A program made the position numbers and the translations under genes. A model generated the notes under the pieces. It saw only the letters and a program-made list of their open reading frames with translations, was not told where the DNA came from and searched no databases. Positions 27,591 through 37,692 of a stretch of DNA of 64,000 nt are shown one piece after another; the stretch's first letter is position 1, and the number at the start of each line of letters is the position of its first letter. Source of the DNA: Methanobacterium sp. UBA279 (GTDB lineage: Archaea; Methanobacteriota; Methanobacteria; Methanobacteriales; Methanobacteriaceae); NCBI GenBank assembly GCA_002502855.1, contig DAQK01000012.1, forward strand, positions 1 to 64,000, written 5' to 3'.

Positions 27591-28547
27591 TTACAGAAAT
27601 TCAGGCAGGACTTCCTTTTTATAAAAATTTATGAACCCTTCCTGATCAGGTCCCAGTTGATGGATGAATACATGGTCATATCCTGCTTTAATGAATCTAT
27701 TTATCTTATCTATATGGTCCTGGGGGTTGTTACCGTAGGTTATTCCTGCAATTTCGGTTTCAGGATCTAACATTTTAGCCAGGGATTCAAAATATCTGGG
27801 TGAGTATAACTCCCAGTTTATACCACCTTTATTTGCAATTATGGGCCAGTGATCATAGGCAGTTTTCATCGCTTCTTCCCGGCTTTCCGCCCAGCAGACT
27901 GAAGCCTCAGCGTAGCATGGTTTACCTTTCCCTCCTGACTTCTTAAATATTTCCACCAGGTCTTTTTTTATCCCTGGTGTGATTAATCCGTCAGCCAGTC
28001 TACCCGCATTTCTAGCGGCTTTTTCTCCATCAGCAGCCATGAATATGAGTGGAAGCTCATCTGGTAGGGTGTAAATCCTGGCATTTTCTATGGTGTAGTA
28101 TTTACCTTCAAAGTTCTGCATTCCACCCTGCCAGAGTATCCGGATCACCTTCACCGCCTCTTCAAACATTTCAATTCTAATATGCGCCGGTGGCCAGGGG
28201 TCTCCCAATATGTGTTCATTAAGGTTTTCCCCTGATCCCAACCCCAGCATGAACCTGCCGGGCATCATGGAAGCTGCTGTGGCTGCAGCCTGGGCAATGA
28301 TAACTGGATTTATTCGGATGGTGGGGCAGGTAACTGCAGTTCCCACCTTTAATTCTGTGGTTGACTGTGAAACACCGCCCAGGGTGCACCATACAAAGGG
28401 GCTTTCACCCTGTTTATCTACCCATGGGTGGTAATGATCTGAAGCCATGGCAAAGTTAAAACCTGCTTCTTCAGCCATTTTAGCGTATCGCACAAGATCT
28501 AGAGGATTGGTGTCCTCACTGGATAATTTATAACCTAATTTAACCAT
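27591..28547 (-). CDS. F420-dependent LLM-class oxidoreductase
   Basis: 318 residues of the luciferase-like monooxygenase fold that uses coenzyme F420. It is close to the glucose-6-phosphate dehydrogenase-like group: KLGYKLSSEDTNPLDLVRYAKMAEEAGFNFAMASDHYHPW at the start, then GRFMLGLGSGENLNEHI and FMAADGEKAARNAGRLADG. Such enzymes transfer hydride between F420 and an alcohol or aldehyde carbon; the substrate here is unknown. Start ATG 28547. It stands alone between accessory and repair genes. Confidence 0.88.
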   Translation of the reverse strand: MVKLGYKLSSEDTNPLDLVRYAKMAEEAGFNFAMASDHYHPWVDKQGESPFVWCTLGGVSQSTTELKVGTAVTCPTIRINPVIIAQAAATAASMMPGRFMLGLGSGENLNEHILGDPWPPAHIRIEMFEEAVKVIRILWQGGMQNFEGKYYTIENARIYTLPDELPLIFMAADGEKAARNAGRLADGLITPGIKKDLVEIFKKSGGKGKPCYAEASVCWAESREEAMKTAYDHWPIIANKGGINWELYSPRYFESLAKMLDPETEIAGITYGNNPQDHIDKINRFIKAGYDHVFIHQLGPDQEGFINFYKKEVLPEFL

Positions 28548-28959
28548 ATTTAATCTCCCATACCATAGTTGTTATTGCCGATTACTTTCCTGTTCAGCCA
28601 ATAAAATCACCAGATAATATTTTGTTCAAATAATCATAAAAAAATTTGGCCAATACCTGCCTATCCAAGTTTAATACGGTTTTACATGAATAACAATTTT
28701 ACGGGGAAGATCAATCATAAATTCCGGTTGAAATTTTACCTTTAAATGAAAAGAAGCACCAGTAAACGTTTATACTTTGGAATTTTCCAGTATAAAAAAG
28801 GGTTTGATTAAACAAAGCTGTAGGAGTGGGATTATCTAAATAGAAGATAAAACACATTATATTATTATTACGATGGTCTATTCTAACTCAGTTTCTACTT
28901 TTTTAATTATTTTTCTCTGCTCTTGTAATTGCATTTTTACAAAATTAGCACTAACAGCA
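28548..28959. other. Intergenic region, no gene seen
   Basis: About 410 bases between the F420 oxidoreductase start and the end of the repair operon. It is AT-rich, with several A/T runs. The plus-strand frame at 28873 overlaps the convergent gene end and has no support. I see no RNA gene or clear repeat. Confidence 0.4.
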
Positions 28960-29472
28960 TCAAACAGCATAATATTCACTGTCATTTATCTGGACTTTTC
29001 GTATTATCCCCTTGTTTTCCAGGGACATGATCAGGTTATAAACACCCAGCATGCTGAGCTTTAAATCCCCATATAAAAGCGTTCCCTCAAGTGTGTAACG
29101 TGGAATGTGGCCTGTTTCATCGGTTAAATCTTTAATAATTTCTAAAGCCTCTATCTCTCTTTCTGATAAATCGTAGGTTTCCGCCTTTTTTATAGCCGGT
29201 TCACTTTCAATATTTACAGGCTCAGATACCGTATCCTCGGCTACAGGATCGACTGAATCTTCAAATGAATCTTCACCAGGGCTTTCCACCAGTTTTACAT
29301 ATTCTTCATTCTCGATGAACAGGATTCCCTGCTCCTCCAGGCTGAGCAGACTTCTCTGAAGCTCCTCAACTGATATGCCAAGGTCCAGTTTCAGGATGCC
29401 TAAAGGTACTCCGTCTGGGTATTCAATCTGGAAGTACTTTATTCGTTCGGTAATGATGGTTTCACTGGTCAT
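28960..29472 (-). CDS. Winged-helix protein of the Mre11-Rad50 operon
   Basis: 170 residues. Two winged-helix-like segments (residues 1-60: ERIKYFQIEYPDGVPLGILKLDLGISVEELQRSLLSLEEQGIL; and about 105-165: LSEREIEALEIIKDL to LSMLGVYNLIMSLENKGIIRK) are joined by an acidic linker rich in Glu, Asp and Ser. It is the last gene of the nurA-herA-mre11-rad50 operon, 15 bases after rad50. It may be a regulator or an accessory DNA-binding factor; I do not recognise a named family. Confidence 0.6.
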   Translation of the reverse strand: MTSETIITERIKYFQIEYPDGVPLGILKLDLGISVEELQRSLLSLEEQGILFIENEEYVKLVESPGEDSFEDSVDPVAEDTVSEPVNIESEPAIKKAETYDLSEREIEALEIIKDLTDETGHIPRYTLEGTLLYGDLKLSMLGVYNLIMSLENKGIIRKVQINDSEYYAV

Positions 29473-29487
29473 TTTTTTTATATCCTC

Positions 29488-31932
29488 TTAATTAACCTTT
29501 GATACTTCAGATACGCCGTCTATCTTTTCTATCTGGAAGATGTTATCTGCAAAACTCTCCAGCTCCCTTTCATGGGAAACTATGATTATCTGGGGATAGT
29601 TCAGTTCGTTAAGTATGTCTCTGATTTTAAATAGCTGTTCTTTACTGAAACCGTCGGTGGGCTCGTCCATTATGAGTAGATTGGATTTCATACCTGTGGA
29701 AACTTTCTGTACGATGTTGTTCAGGGCTAATCTGTATGCTAATGCTACGCTGGTTTTTTCTCCTCCACTCAGGTAATTTATTTCCTGCTGGAAGCCGTCC
29801 TGTTCAATTATAGGAGTGAATTCTTCGTCGATTTTCCCAGTTTTACTGGGGTCATCTATGAGCAGGTTGAACCAGTTTTTGAAATTTTCATCAAAGTCCA
29901 GGTGAATATTCTGCATCACATGTTTTTCTATCACACTCAAAGTCGGAATCAGGTAATCAGTGAGCCAACTATGATAATTCTTGAGTACTTCTAACTGATT
30001 ATGCAACGTCTCCTTTTCTTTTATCTCCTTGTCAAGTTGATGTACATCTTCAATTAATCTTTTTACTAAAGTTTGAGTTTCTACCACCTTGTCATTGACA
30101 CCCCTGTACTCCTCATCGGTACTATCATAAAGGGATTGAACTTCTACCAGTTTTCTATCTATCTCAGGGAGCTGTTTAATTATTTCCTTTGACTTCGTAA
30201 GATTCACATCTAATTGTTTGATTTCGTCTGTGAGGATTTCTATTTCCAATTTGTTCCTCTCTATTTTCTCTATATTTTTGTTATATTGGTATCTGATACT
30301 TTCTAAGCTTTTCTGTGCCTCGAAGTACTTGTTAAGTTTTTCCTGCAGATCCTCGAGGTGCTGGATGTACTGGTCAAAATTCCCGAAATCATCATCTTCC
30401 TGGATATTTAAAGACAACACATCATCAATATTTGAAATATTCCCCTCTACTCTATTTATTTTAGAGTTGACATCATCTAATTCATCAAATTTATCTATTA
30501 TGGATTTATAGTTCGATAGTTCATTTCTAATTTGTTCTATAAGGGCATTATCATCTTCTATTTGCTCTTCACCCTTCTTCTTTACTTCATTTAATACCTT
30601 TATTTCCGAGTTTAGTTTACGGCTTTCCCTCTCCCTCTCCTCTTTAAGGTCCTTTTTATGCGCATCGTCCAATGGACTTCCACATATGGGGCATATTTCT
30701 CCTAACTCGTCCAAATTTTCAAGTTTAATGTTTATATCATCCAACTGTCCTTCTAATTTGTATATCTTCTTCAGGATGAGATTCACTTCTTTCTGGTGTT
30801 GGGATAGAAGATCCCTAGATTCTCTTAATTTCTGGGTCAATGCCTGATTTTCTTTGATGAAATCATCCCTGTTTTTATCCTTCCAACCCTCTAGTTTTTC
30901 CTTTATAGTCGCCTTATTTTCCTTAAGCAGCTTTAAAGTTGTAACCAATTCTTTACGATTCTGTACCGCTTCCTTAATCAGTTTAATTTTTTCTTTAAGT
31001 TCTTTGGGGCTTATGCTGGTGGGTTTTTCGATCTTCTCCAGTTTGTCCATTTCCGGCCTGAACTTTTCCTGATTTTCTATTTCTGTTTCCTGAATTTCAT
31101 CTTGATATCTGGTTATTAAATCATCTCTATCTTTGATCTGCTTTTCCATGTGGGGAATTTCATTTTTAACCTGTCTAAGTCTGAATTCAATTTCTTTAAG
31201 ATTTACAAGCTCTTCCTTATATTTACTTAAGGCCGACTCCAGTTCAGCTCTTTTTTTAGTGCTTAAAGCCAGAACCCGATTATTATCAGTTAGTTTTCTG
31301 TTTAATTCTATTAAAGAGGCTCTCTTCTGTTCTAAATCAGAAACCTGCCCACTCAGATAGTTTATTTTGTCTTTTATTCCATTTGAAATTAATTTGGCGT
31401 TATCTGCTGCAGTTTTATAGTCTTCAATACCAAAGGCCTTTCTGAGTGTTTCCAGTCGGGTGTCGGGCTTCTGTGCGAGAATAAATTTCATTTCTTCCTG
31501 AGGGGTGTAAACAGCATACCTGTAGATGACACTCTGGGCCCGGGGGTTTGGTGGTTCCTTGAAGTTCAGGATATCCAGGATCCTCTCCTTGATCTCAGAT
31601 GATGAAAGCTGCACTTTCCTCCCATCCGCACTTAGTAAAGCTTTATCCTGCCTCACCGAGTCACTATTACCCCTTACAAGTGTCCTTTTAATCTGGTACT
31701 CCTTTTCTTCCACATTAAAGCTTAAAAATACTGAACCCTTCTTCGACCCCTTACGGAGCAGGGCATCTCCTCTCTGGTTTCCCAGTCCAAAGAGGGCGAA
31801 CTCCATGGCCATGAGTATGGTTGATTTGCCGGATCCAACATCACCCTCAAAAAGGGAGGTTCCACTGGGGAAGTCTATCTTCTCCTTCTCGTAGCTCCGT
31901 ATGTTCTCCATCTGCAGTGTCTTGAAAATCAT
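29488..31932 (-). CDS. rad50: DNA double-strand break repair ATPase Rad50
   Basis: 814 residues with the SMC-like layout: Walker A GDVGSGKST (about 30-38), long coiled coils, a zinc hook C413-P-I-C416 (GEICPICGSPL), a second coiled coil, then signature YLSGGEKTSVALAYRLAL, Walker B NLLIMDEPTDGF and the D-loop. With Mre11 it holds and processes broken DNA ends. Twenty-one bases separate it from mre11. The length is normal for archaeal Rad50. Confidence 0.96.
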   Translation of the reverse strand: MIFKTLQMENIRSYEKEKIDFPSGTSLFEGDVGSGKSTILMAMEFALFGLGNQRGDALLRKGSKKGSVFLSFNVEEKEYQIKRTLVRGNSDSVRQDKALLSADGRKVQLSSSEIKERILDILNFKEPPNPRAQSVIYRYAVYTPQEEMKFILAQKPDTRLETLRKAFGIEDYKTAADNAKLISNGIKDKINYLSGQVSDLEQKRASLIELNRKLTDNNRVLALSTKKRAELESALSKYKEELVNLKEIEFRLRQVKNEIPHMEKQIKDRDDLITRYQDEIQETEIENQEKFRPEMDKLEKIEKPTSISPKELKEKIKLIKEAVQNRKELVTTLKLLKENKATIKEKLEGWKDKNRDDFIKENQALTQKLRESRDLLSQHQKEVNLILKKIYKLEGQLDDINIKLENLDELGEICPICGSPLDDAHKKDLKEERERESRKLNSEIKVLNEVKKKGEEQIEDDNALIEQIRNELSNYKSIIDKFDELDDVNSKINRVEGNISNIDDVLSLNIQEDDDFGNFDQYIQHLEDLQEKLNKYFEAQKSLESIRYQYNKNIEKIERNKLEIEILTDEIKQLDVNLTKSKEIIKQLPEIDRKLVEVQSLYDSTDEEYRGVNDKVVETQTLVKRLIEDVHQLDKEIKEKETLHNQLEVLKNYHSWLTDYLIPTLSVIEKHVMQNIHLDFDENFKNWFNLLIDDPSKTGKIDEEFTPIIEQDGFQQEINYLSGGEKTSVALAYRLALNNIVQKVSTGMKSNLLIMDEPTDGFSKEQLFKIRDILNELNYPQIIIVSHERELESFADNIFQIEKIDGVSEVSKVN

Positions 31933-31953
31933 AAGTGAATGGCTCCGTTATTA

Positions 31954-33249
31954 TTATTCTATTATGTCCTCCAGGCCCAGTACTGAAAGGGATTCGTTTA
32001 AAATCCTGAGGTTGTATTCTCCCTTTTTTTCGTTGGTTTTCTGGTTTTGTCTCAGTATTTTAAGCAGCCTGGTTGCGAGTTCCTTTCCATTAGTGCCTTT
32101 TAATTCCTCTAATGGTAGGTCTATGTTTTCTAAGTTTTCCAGAAGGAGGTTCTCCTCTATTTCTTCTACACTTTCACCTTTAACCCTTATTTCCGTATAT
32201 TCTCGTGAAACAAGGCCGTGGTAATTGATGCTGACGTGGAGGGCACTGGCTTCCTTCAGGTATTTCCTAACCTCCTGGAAGTTCACGTCACTGGTTTTAC
32301 CACTGGATAATTCTCCCCTAACCTTTAAAACTATTATCCTTCCCTCTATTTCGCCCTGATTTTTTCTTCTTTCAAGTTCCTTTTTAATCTCTTCATTCAC
32401 CTGGGTTGAATTCTTATGATCCGCATTGAACTCCAAATACAGGTATTTTACAAGCTCCAAAGGGTGAAATTTTAGATGCGCACATGAGTTAATGTGGTCT
32501 TCGTATTCTATTATGTAGAATCCTCTTTTCTCACCTTTGGCGCTTATCTCCAGGTCCCGGGGATAACCTCCGAATAATGGTCCGGAGTAGGTGACGACAC
32601 CGTATCCTTCCAGTTTATCCTCGCACACCCTTTTATGTATATGGCCCCCGGCGTAGTAGTCGAAGTTCCTGGGGAAGCGTTTAATATCCATCCCTCCCAT
32701 CTGTATCAGATATTCTGGCAGGATATTCTTCACTGACGTGTGATAGACGAATATTTTAAATCCATCTTCGGCCTCTAAACTCTTCCTATCCAGGATTTCA
32801 TAGTAGGAGTCGTCTATGCCCATCTTCCTCCCGGAGATTCCTGTTAGTTTTGCCCCGGTTTTAGGGTCGATGGTGAATATTAACTGGATTTGTTCCCTTC
32901 CCTGCTCGTCCTTTACCACTCGGGCATTGAAAAGCTTCTTCATAAGACCGCTTTCGGTGATAACATCGATGATTGAAGTCTGGTTGGGGCTGAAATCATG
33001 GCTCCCATAGTTTATATACACCGGGATTCCCTTTTCTTTTACCTGGCTTAGTTTCCCCACTGCCTCTTTAACAACACCCATATCTGGTAGGTTGGAATGG
33101 AACAGATCTCCAGCTATGATTATAAAATCAACTTCTTCTGCCATGCATATGTCTAAGGCTTCTTTGAAGGCCTTGAGTTCTAATTCTTTAAGTTCAGGGT
33201 ATTTCTGGGCCCCTAAGTGGCAGTCTGCTATGTGGGCAAATTTGTACAT
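31954..33249 (-). CDS. mre11: DNA repair nuclease Mre11
   Basis: 431 residues. Metallophosphoesterase motifs are in order: FAHIADCHLGAQ (DxH), IIAGDLFHS (GDxxH), YGSHDF (GxHD in place of GNHD), FVYHTSV and YYAGGHIHKR (GHxH). The C-terminal part binds Rad50. Mre11 is a manganese-dependent 3'-5' exonuclease and endonuclease acting on broken ends. It is in the operon between herA and rad50. Confidence 0.95.
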   Translation of the reverse strand: MYKFAHIADCHLGAQKYPELKELELKAFKEALDICMAEEVDFIIIAGDLFHSNLPDMGVVKEAVGKLSQVKEKGIPVYINYGSHDFSPNQTSIIDVITESGLMKKLFNARVVKDEQGREQIQLIFTIDPKTGAKLTGISGRKMGIDDSYYEILDRKSLEAEDGFKIFVYHTSVKNILPEYLIQMGGMDIKRFPRNFDYYAGGHIHKRVCEDKLEGYGVVTYSGPLFGGYPRDLEISAKGEKRGFYIIEYEDHINSCAHLKFHPLELVKYLYLEFNADHKNSTQVNEEIKKELERRKNQGEIEGRIIVLKVRGELSSGKTSDVNFQEVRKYLKEASALHVSINYHGLVSREYTEIRVKGESVEEIEENLLLENLENIDLPLEELKGTNGKELATRLLKILRQNQKTNEKKGEYNLRILNESLSVLGLEDIIE

Positions 33250-33301
33250 CTTTCACCAACTGATCTGTTTTATCAATCAAACAAAAAAAATTATTCTTTT
33301 T

Positions 33302-34912
33302 CTATCCAATGAGTTCTGTTTCACCTTCAACTTCCATCCCACCATCATAATTTTCCAGGTACTCATCCACAAACTTCTCAAACTCCGGCGTGTAAATGGG
33401 AATGGCAAATTTGGTAAATACACTGCTTACTATTGCTTCACCTTTATCCAAGCTGGCTATGATTCGGTTATCATCTGATAGGTCCTGGCTGGCGCTGTCT
33501 ATTATGGCCGATCTCTCCATGGACATCTCATTACCCAGGATGATCTTGGTGTTCATGTTGGCCAGAATTGCCCGTGGTATTACACTAGCCAGCTGAGTGA
33601 TGGCAATCAGTCCCAGCTTAAATTTCCTGCCCTCCCGGGCTATGGTACCGTATATGTTGTTTCCCATTCCACCTTCCAGTGCATCTCTACCCAGAACACG
33701 GGGTGCCTCTTCTATCACGATGCTGATTACCGGTTTGTTCTTAAGAACCTCGGAATTATAGGTTTTATATTTATTGAAGATGTTGCTGGCTATGATACTT
33801 CCTACAAATAATTCCTCGAAGTCGCTGAGTTTGGAACTGTCGATTATCACTATTTTACCTTCTTCCAGTGATTTCACGATATCATTTATGGTGGATAATC
33901 CAGACTCCCCACCGACGAAGAGATTGCTCTTAAATACACACTTCTTCTCATCAAGAGAAGCAACATCCACTATGGCGGATACACCTAACTTGGTCTCTAT
34001 CTTCCTCTTGAGTACCTTGGCTGTTTTTTCATCTATTCCCATGGGCCGGAGTACCTGATTGTCCTTTTCTTTGGCTATTTCCATTATCCAGTCCGGGCCG
34101 TATTTATTATAGAACATCCTCATTGCTTCATTCTGGGCCTGTGAGAATCCACCTATTCCATTGAAGTGGTGTGGTCGTATCTTTTTCACGTTGATGGACA
34201 GGGTTAAGGCATCCTGATTACCACTGTCTGGGGAGTAGTATTCCAGCTTCTCACCCATTTTAGGATGGTCCCGCAGCCCTTTCCTCACACTGTCCCCAAA
34301 ATATTCATTATGAGGGTCTAAAACCAGAATACCGGCACCTTCAGAGTCAAGAATACTCCAGAGCATCACCCTCACCAGGTTACTCTTTCCCCGGCCGGTG
34401 GTGGCCGGTATGAAGATGTGGTGAGTCAATGATTTGATCATATCTATGTGTACGTTGACTTCCTTTTTCACGGTGGATCCGCTTCTTATATCCCCTAAAT
34501 AGATACTATTTTTGGTGTCATCTGGCTTCAGGAATCCCAAGTGTTCGTCAGTTATGGATTGGACATCGTTGAAGAAGGAGGGAGGTCTTTTTGGGCTCTT
34601 GGTCAGGTATTCTCCCTTATCATTTTTCTGCACGTAGAGCAGGCTCTTGGCCCGGGCTACGAGGTAATTACGCAGGTTAGGTTCCATCACCTCCAGATTA
34701 TCCCCGTATCCTTCCAGTTTCATCCCTGCCGATAACTCTAAGGTTTGCTGTGGAATCTGGCTCCGGTACTCTATATCCTTTACCTGGATAATTGTATAAT
34801 CTTGGTTTAGTCCTTCTGCCACCAGTAAATCCCCTAATTCCATGTGGGAGTCGCTTTTCTCCCTGATATAGATGTCCTTAAGTCCGCCTCCTACTATTTG
34901 ACCGCCTTTCAT
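33302..34912 (-). CDS. herA: DNA end-resection helicase/translocase HerA
   Basis: 536 residues. A HAS-barrel N-terminal region precedes the P-loop PATTGRGKSN (170-178). Later motifs are GILVLDPHNEYFGD and ISIVIEEAPRVLG (Walker B). HerA is a hexameric bidirectional pump that works with NurA, loaded by Mre11-Rad50, to make 3' overhangs for recombination. Start ATG 34912. It lies 41 bases after nurA. Confidence 0.95.
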   Translation of the reverse strand: MKGGQIVGGGLKDIYIREKSDSHMELGDLLVAEGLNQDYTIIQVKDIEYRSQIPQQTLELSAGMKLEGYGDNLEVMEPNLRNYLVARAKSLLYVQKNDKGEYLTKSPKRPPSFFNDVQSITDEHLGFLKPDDTKNSIYLGDIRSGSTVKKEVNVHIDMIKSLTHHIFIPATTGRGKSNLVRVMLWSILDSEGAGILVLDPHNEYFGDSVRKGLRDHPKMGEKLEYYSPDSGNQDALTLSINVKKIRPHHFNGIGGFSQAQNEAMRMFYNKYGPDWIMEIAKEKDNQVLRPMGIDEKTAKVLKRKIETKLGVSAIVDVASLDEKKCVFKSNLFVGGESGLSTINDIVKSLEEGKIVIIDSSKLSDFEELFVGSIIASNIFNKYKTYNSEVLKNKPVISIVIEEAPRVLGRDALEGGMGNNIYGTIAREGRKFKLGLIAITQLASVIPRAILANMNTKIILGNEMSMERSAIIDSASQDLSDDNRIIASLDKGEAIVSSVFTKFAIPIYTPEFEKFVDEYLENYDGGMEVEGETELIG

Positions 34913-34953
34913 TTAAATTTCACCTGCGTCGCTTTCTAATTTACCTAACTGTA

Positions 34954-36003
34954 TCATAGTTCATCTAATTTATCATGCATACTAACCGCTTTTATACGGG
35001 CGTTGAAATCTTCAAAAAATTCTGTTTTGGCCAGTTCAGAGTCCAGTATGAGTTTGTAGTTGTTTAAATCTTCTTTTCTAACCCGGGCCCATACATGTGC
35101 ATCGAAGAGACCATATGGATATCCTGGTATGGTTATATCCTTTGAATAATCTGCGATGGATGAAATTAAATCCACTATCTCTTTTTTACTCATGTTATCG
35201 GCTTGATCTTTCAATATTTCAAACCGGAAGGATGTACTGGCATTTCTGTTTAACTTAACCACCATTATAACTGCCTTATGTTCCTGTCCCTGCTTACTCC
35301 GGGCTATGGGAAAGTAGCACCATTCTTCAAATGAAATGTCATTTTCCCTGGCAAATTTTTCAATAGATGCGATAAGTGAATATCCAGTATTGGTGGTTAA
35401 CCGGCATGATTTGGAAAGTCCGGTGAAGATGACGCCCTTCTTTTTGGCCTTCTCAAATACTTTTTCCACGTACTTATTCTCATTTCTATGTGAAGTTTGA
35501 AGTGACCCGTCCTTTATGATGATATCTCCATCTTCCAGTTCTCGTTCGATGACGTGTTCGGCGATGGTCCATTCGGCAAATCTTCGGGCCATGGAGGCCA
35601 TTCTTTCCATTAAGGTTTTGTTTCCCAATCTGAAATCAGGTTCAAATGCTTGTACCTGCAAATCACTCTCAGAGGGGAGATATTGTATAAAATTGTGATC
35701 CTCCAGGGCATATTTGGTTTCAAAGCAGGTGTTTCTGTTTTCACGATTAAGGGTGGTGAGTGATAAAAATTCTATCCTCTGGGGTATACTGGATTTTAGA
35801 GGAAATGGTCTTTTATCCTTATATATGTTAAAATAAATCCTGTTGAGCTGAATGGAATACTCCGGGGCGGGATATATCTCCTGATTTCCTCCATCTATAC
35901 TGCAGATTTTCCTGTCTGAACTTGTCTGCCTTATTTGGTGGAAATTTTCCTTGTGATAGGGAAATGTCTGGTAATTCTCATCATTAAAATAGGGATTTCC
36001 CAA
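34954..36003 (-). CDS. nurA: DNA end-resection nuclease NurA
   Basis: 349 residues. The RNase-H-like NurA nuclease is recognisable from CSIDGGNQEIY (catalytic Asp), DGDIIIKDGSLQ (second acidic motif), FTGLSKSCRLTTNTGYS and the C-terminal PGYPYGLFDAHVWARV. It is the first gene of the resection operon. The 220 bases upstream are AT-rich and contain TATA-like TTTATATAAG (about 36133-36142, plus strand). NurA degrades the 5' strand in complex with HerA. Confidence 0.92.
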   Translation of the reverse strand: MGNPYFNDENYQTFPYHKENFHQIRQTSSDRKICSIDGGNQEIYPAPEYSIQLNRIYFNIYKDKRPFPLKSSIPQRIEFLSLTTLNRENRNTCFETKYALEDHNFIQYLPSESDLQVQAFEPDFRLGNKTLMERMASMARRFAEWTIAEHVIERELEDGDIIIKDGSLQTSHRNENKYVEKVFEKAKKKGVIFTGLSKSCRLTTNTGYSLIASIEKFARENDISFEEWCYFPIARSKQGQEHKAVIMVVKLNRNASTSFRFEILKDQADNMSKKEIVDLISSIADYSKDITIPGYPYGLFDAHVWARVRKEDLNNYKLILDSELAKTEFFEDFNARIKAVSMHDKLDEL

Positions 36004-36225
36004 TTCACGCTTGGAGATATCTGAACTTAAAATCTGGGCTATTTCTTTGATACTTTTAATGATTCACCCTCCCCTTATAATGGGCTTTAATAATTAAGTA
36101 TTCAGAAATGAAGTTTATAATTGTTGTTATTAGTTTATATAAGATATTTGTTTTATCGATAAAAAACAGAAATTGGAGAACCAGCTTAAACTGATACTAA
36201 AATAAAAAGAAATTAAAACCAAAAT

Positions 36226-37668
36226 TCAACCCTTCTCTTCCCGGTAACCCATACCATCACCCCTCTTCCAGGAGGCGTAGATTCCAACCAGGCATATTAT
36301 GGTGAAGATTACGAAGGATATCTGGATGCTTGACAGGAGTGAGCCGTACTGGTCTGGTGTTATCTGAACACGACCAATCAGGAAGGCAAATACCAGTGTG
36401 GCAATACCTATACTCATGGTCTGGCCTATGAGCCTCATGGTACTCACCGTGGCCGAGGCAATTCCATAAAACCTCTTCTTCACGGAGCCCATGATAACGT
36501 TGGTGTTGGGTGATGAAAAGAGTCCAAAACCTATACCCAGTATGACCTGGCTGATTATGATCAGGATTAGACTGGTCCCTGGTGTGAGGAATATGAATCC
36601 AAAGAGTCCCAGTGTAACCAGTATCATACCCGCCGTGGCCAGTTTACGTGCTTCGTACTTGTCAGACATACGACCCGCCAGGGGTGCAACTATGGCCATC
36701 ATAATGGGTTGGGCTATTAATATCAGGCCTGCTGACTGTGGTTCCAGGCCCTTGATGAACTGGAGATAGTAACTTAAAAGCAAAGTGACTGCGAAGGTTG
36801 CACTGTAATTTATAAGTGCTGCCAGGTTTGAAAAGGCAAAAGTCGTGTTTTCTGTGAATAATTTCACATTAAACACGGGGCTTTCCACTTTAAGCTCCCA
36901 GCGGAAGAATATTACAAAGAGAGCTATACCCAGGATGAGGAGGATAACTCCCAGGAGGGTGTTCAGCTCTGTGAATCCGTACATCAATAGGAGAAGCCCC
37001 ACACTGTAGAGTACAGAACCAGTATAGTCGAATTTATCACCTGCCGACTCGATCCATTCTGTGCGGAGCTTCCAGGAGACGAGTAAGATTACCAGAATAC
37101 CAAATGGTATCATTAACAGGAAGAGGCTCTGCCATCCCAGGTACTGAGTCATTAAGCCTCCCAGGAACGGTCCCAGGGATAAGCCCACGTACACCGACAT
37201 CACATTGATACCAATGGCCTTACCCCTTTCCCAGGGTGGGAAGACTTCGGTGATGATGGCCAGGCTGGTGACGGGAATCATGGCCGTGCCTATACCCTGT
37301 AGAATCCTAAATATAATGAGGAATATATCGGAAGGTGCCAGGGCACAGAGCAGTGATGAAACTGCAAATAGGCTTACTCCAAGGATGAATACCTTTTTAC
37401 GGCCGTAAATATCAGAAACCCTGCCAAAGGGTATGGAAAATATGGCAGCGGCCAGTAGATATCCGTTGGTAATCCAGTTCAAGAGTATGGCGTCTGAACC
37501 GAAAAAAGCCCCAATGGTTGGTAGGGCCATGTTCACCGATGTACCCATGAAGGGTGCAAAAAAGGAGGCGATGCTGGCAACCAGCAGGGCAATGATTTTT
37601 ATATTACCATCAGAACTGGTTGGCTTTATATCACCATCAACACTGGACTCTGTTACAGGTTTAACCAT
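36226..37668 (-). CDS. MFS multidrug transporter (DHA2 / EmrB-like)
   Basis: 480 residues with about 14 hydrophobic segments. It has the 14-helix drug:H+ antiporter pattern: PFMGTSVNMALPTIGAFF in helix 1, the motif A loop FGRVSDIYGRKKVF, and motif C-like GIGTAMIPVTSLAII. The substrate is unknown. It is the last of three minus-strand genes after TBP and the SerB fusion, 24 bases from the latter. Confidence 0.9.
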   Translation of the reverse strand: MVKPVTESSVDGDIKPTSSDGNIKIIALLVASIASFFAPFMGTSVNMALPTIGAFFGSDAILLNWITNGYLLAAAIFSIPFGRVSDIYGRKKVFILGVSLFAVSSLLCALAPSDIFLIIFRILQGIGTAMIPVTSLAIITEVFPPWERGKAIGINVMSVYVGLSLGPFLGGLMTQYLGWQSLFLLMIPFGILVILLVSWKLRTEWIESAGDKFDYTGSVLYSVGLLLLMYGFTELNTLLGVILLILGIALFVIFFRWELKVESPVFNVKLFTENTTFAFSNLAALINYSATFAVTLLLSYYLQFIKGLEPQSAGLILIAQPIMMAIVAPLAGRMSDKYEARKLATAGMILVTLGLFGFIFLTPGTSLILIIISQVILGIGFGLFSSPNTNVIMGSVKKRFYGIASATVSTMRLIGQTMSIGIATLVFAFLIGRVQITPDQYGSLLSSIQISFVIFTIICLVGIYASWKRGDGMGYREEKG

Positions 37669-37692
37669 GGATATCCCTTTAAAAATAAGTAA

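Noticed and set aside
32816..33478. Plus-strand ORFs over mre11 and herA
   Set aside because: Antisense to highly conserved repair genes.
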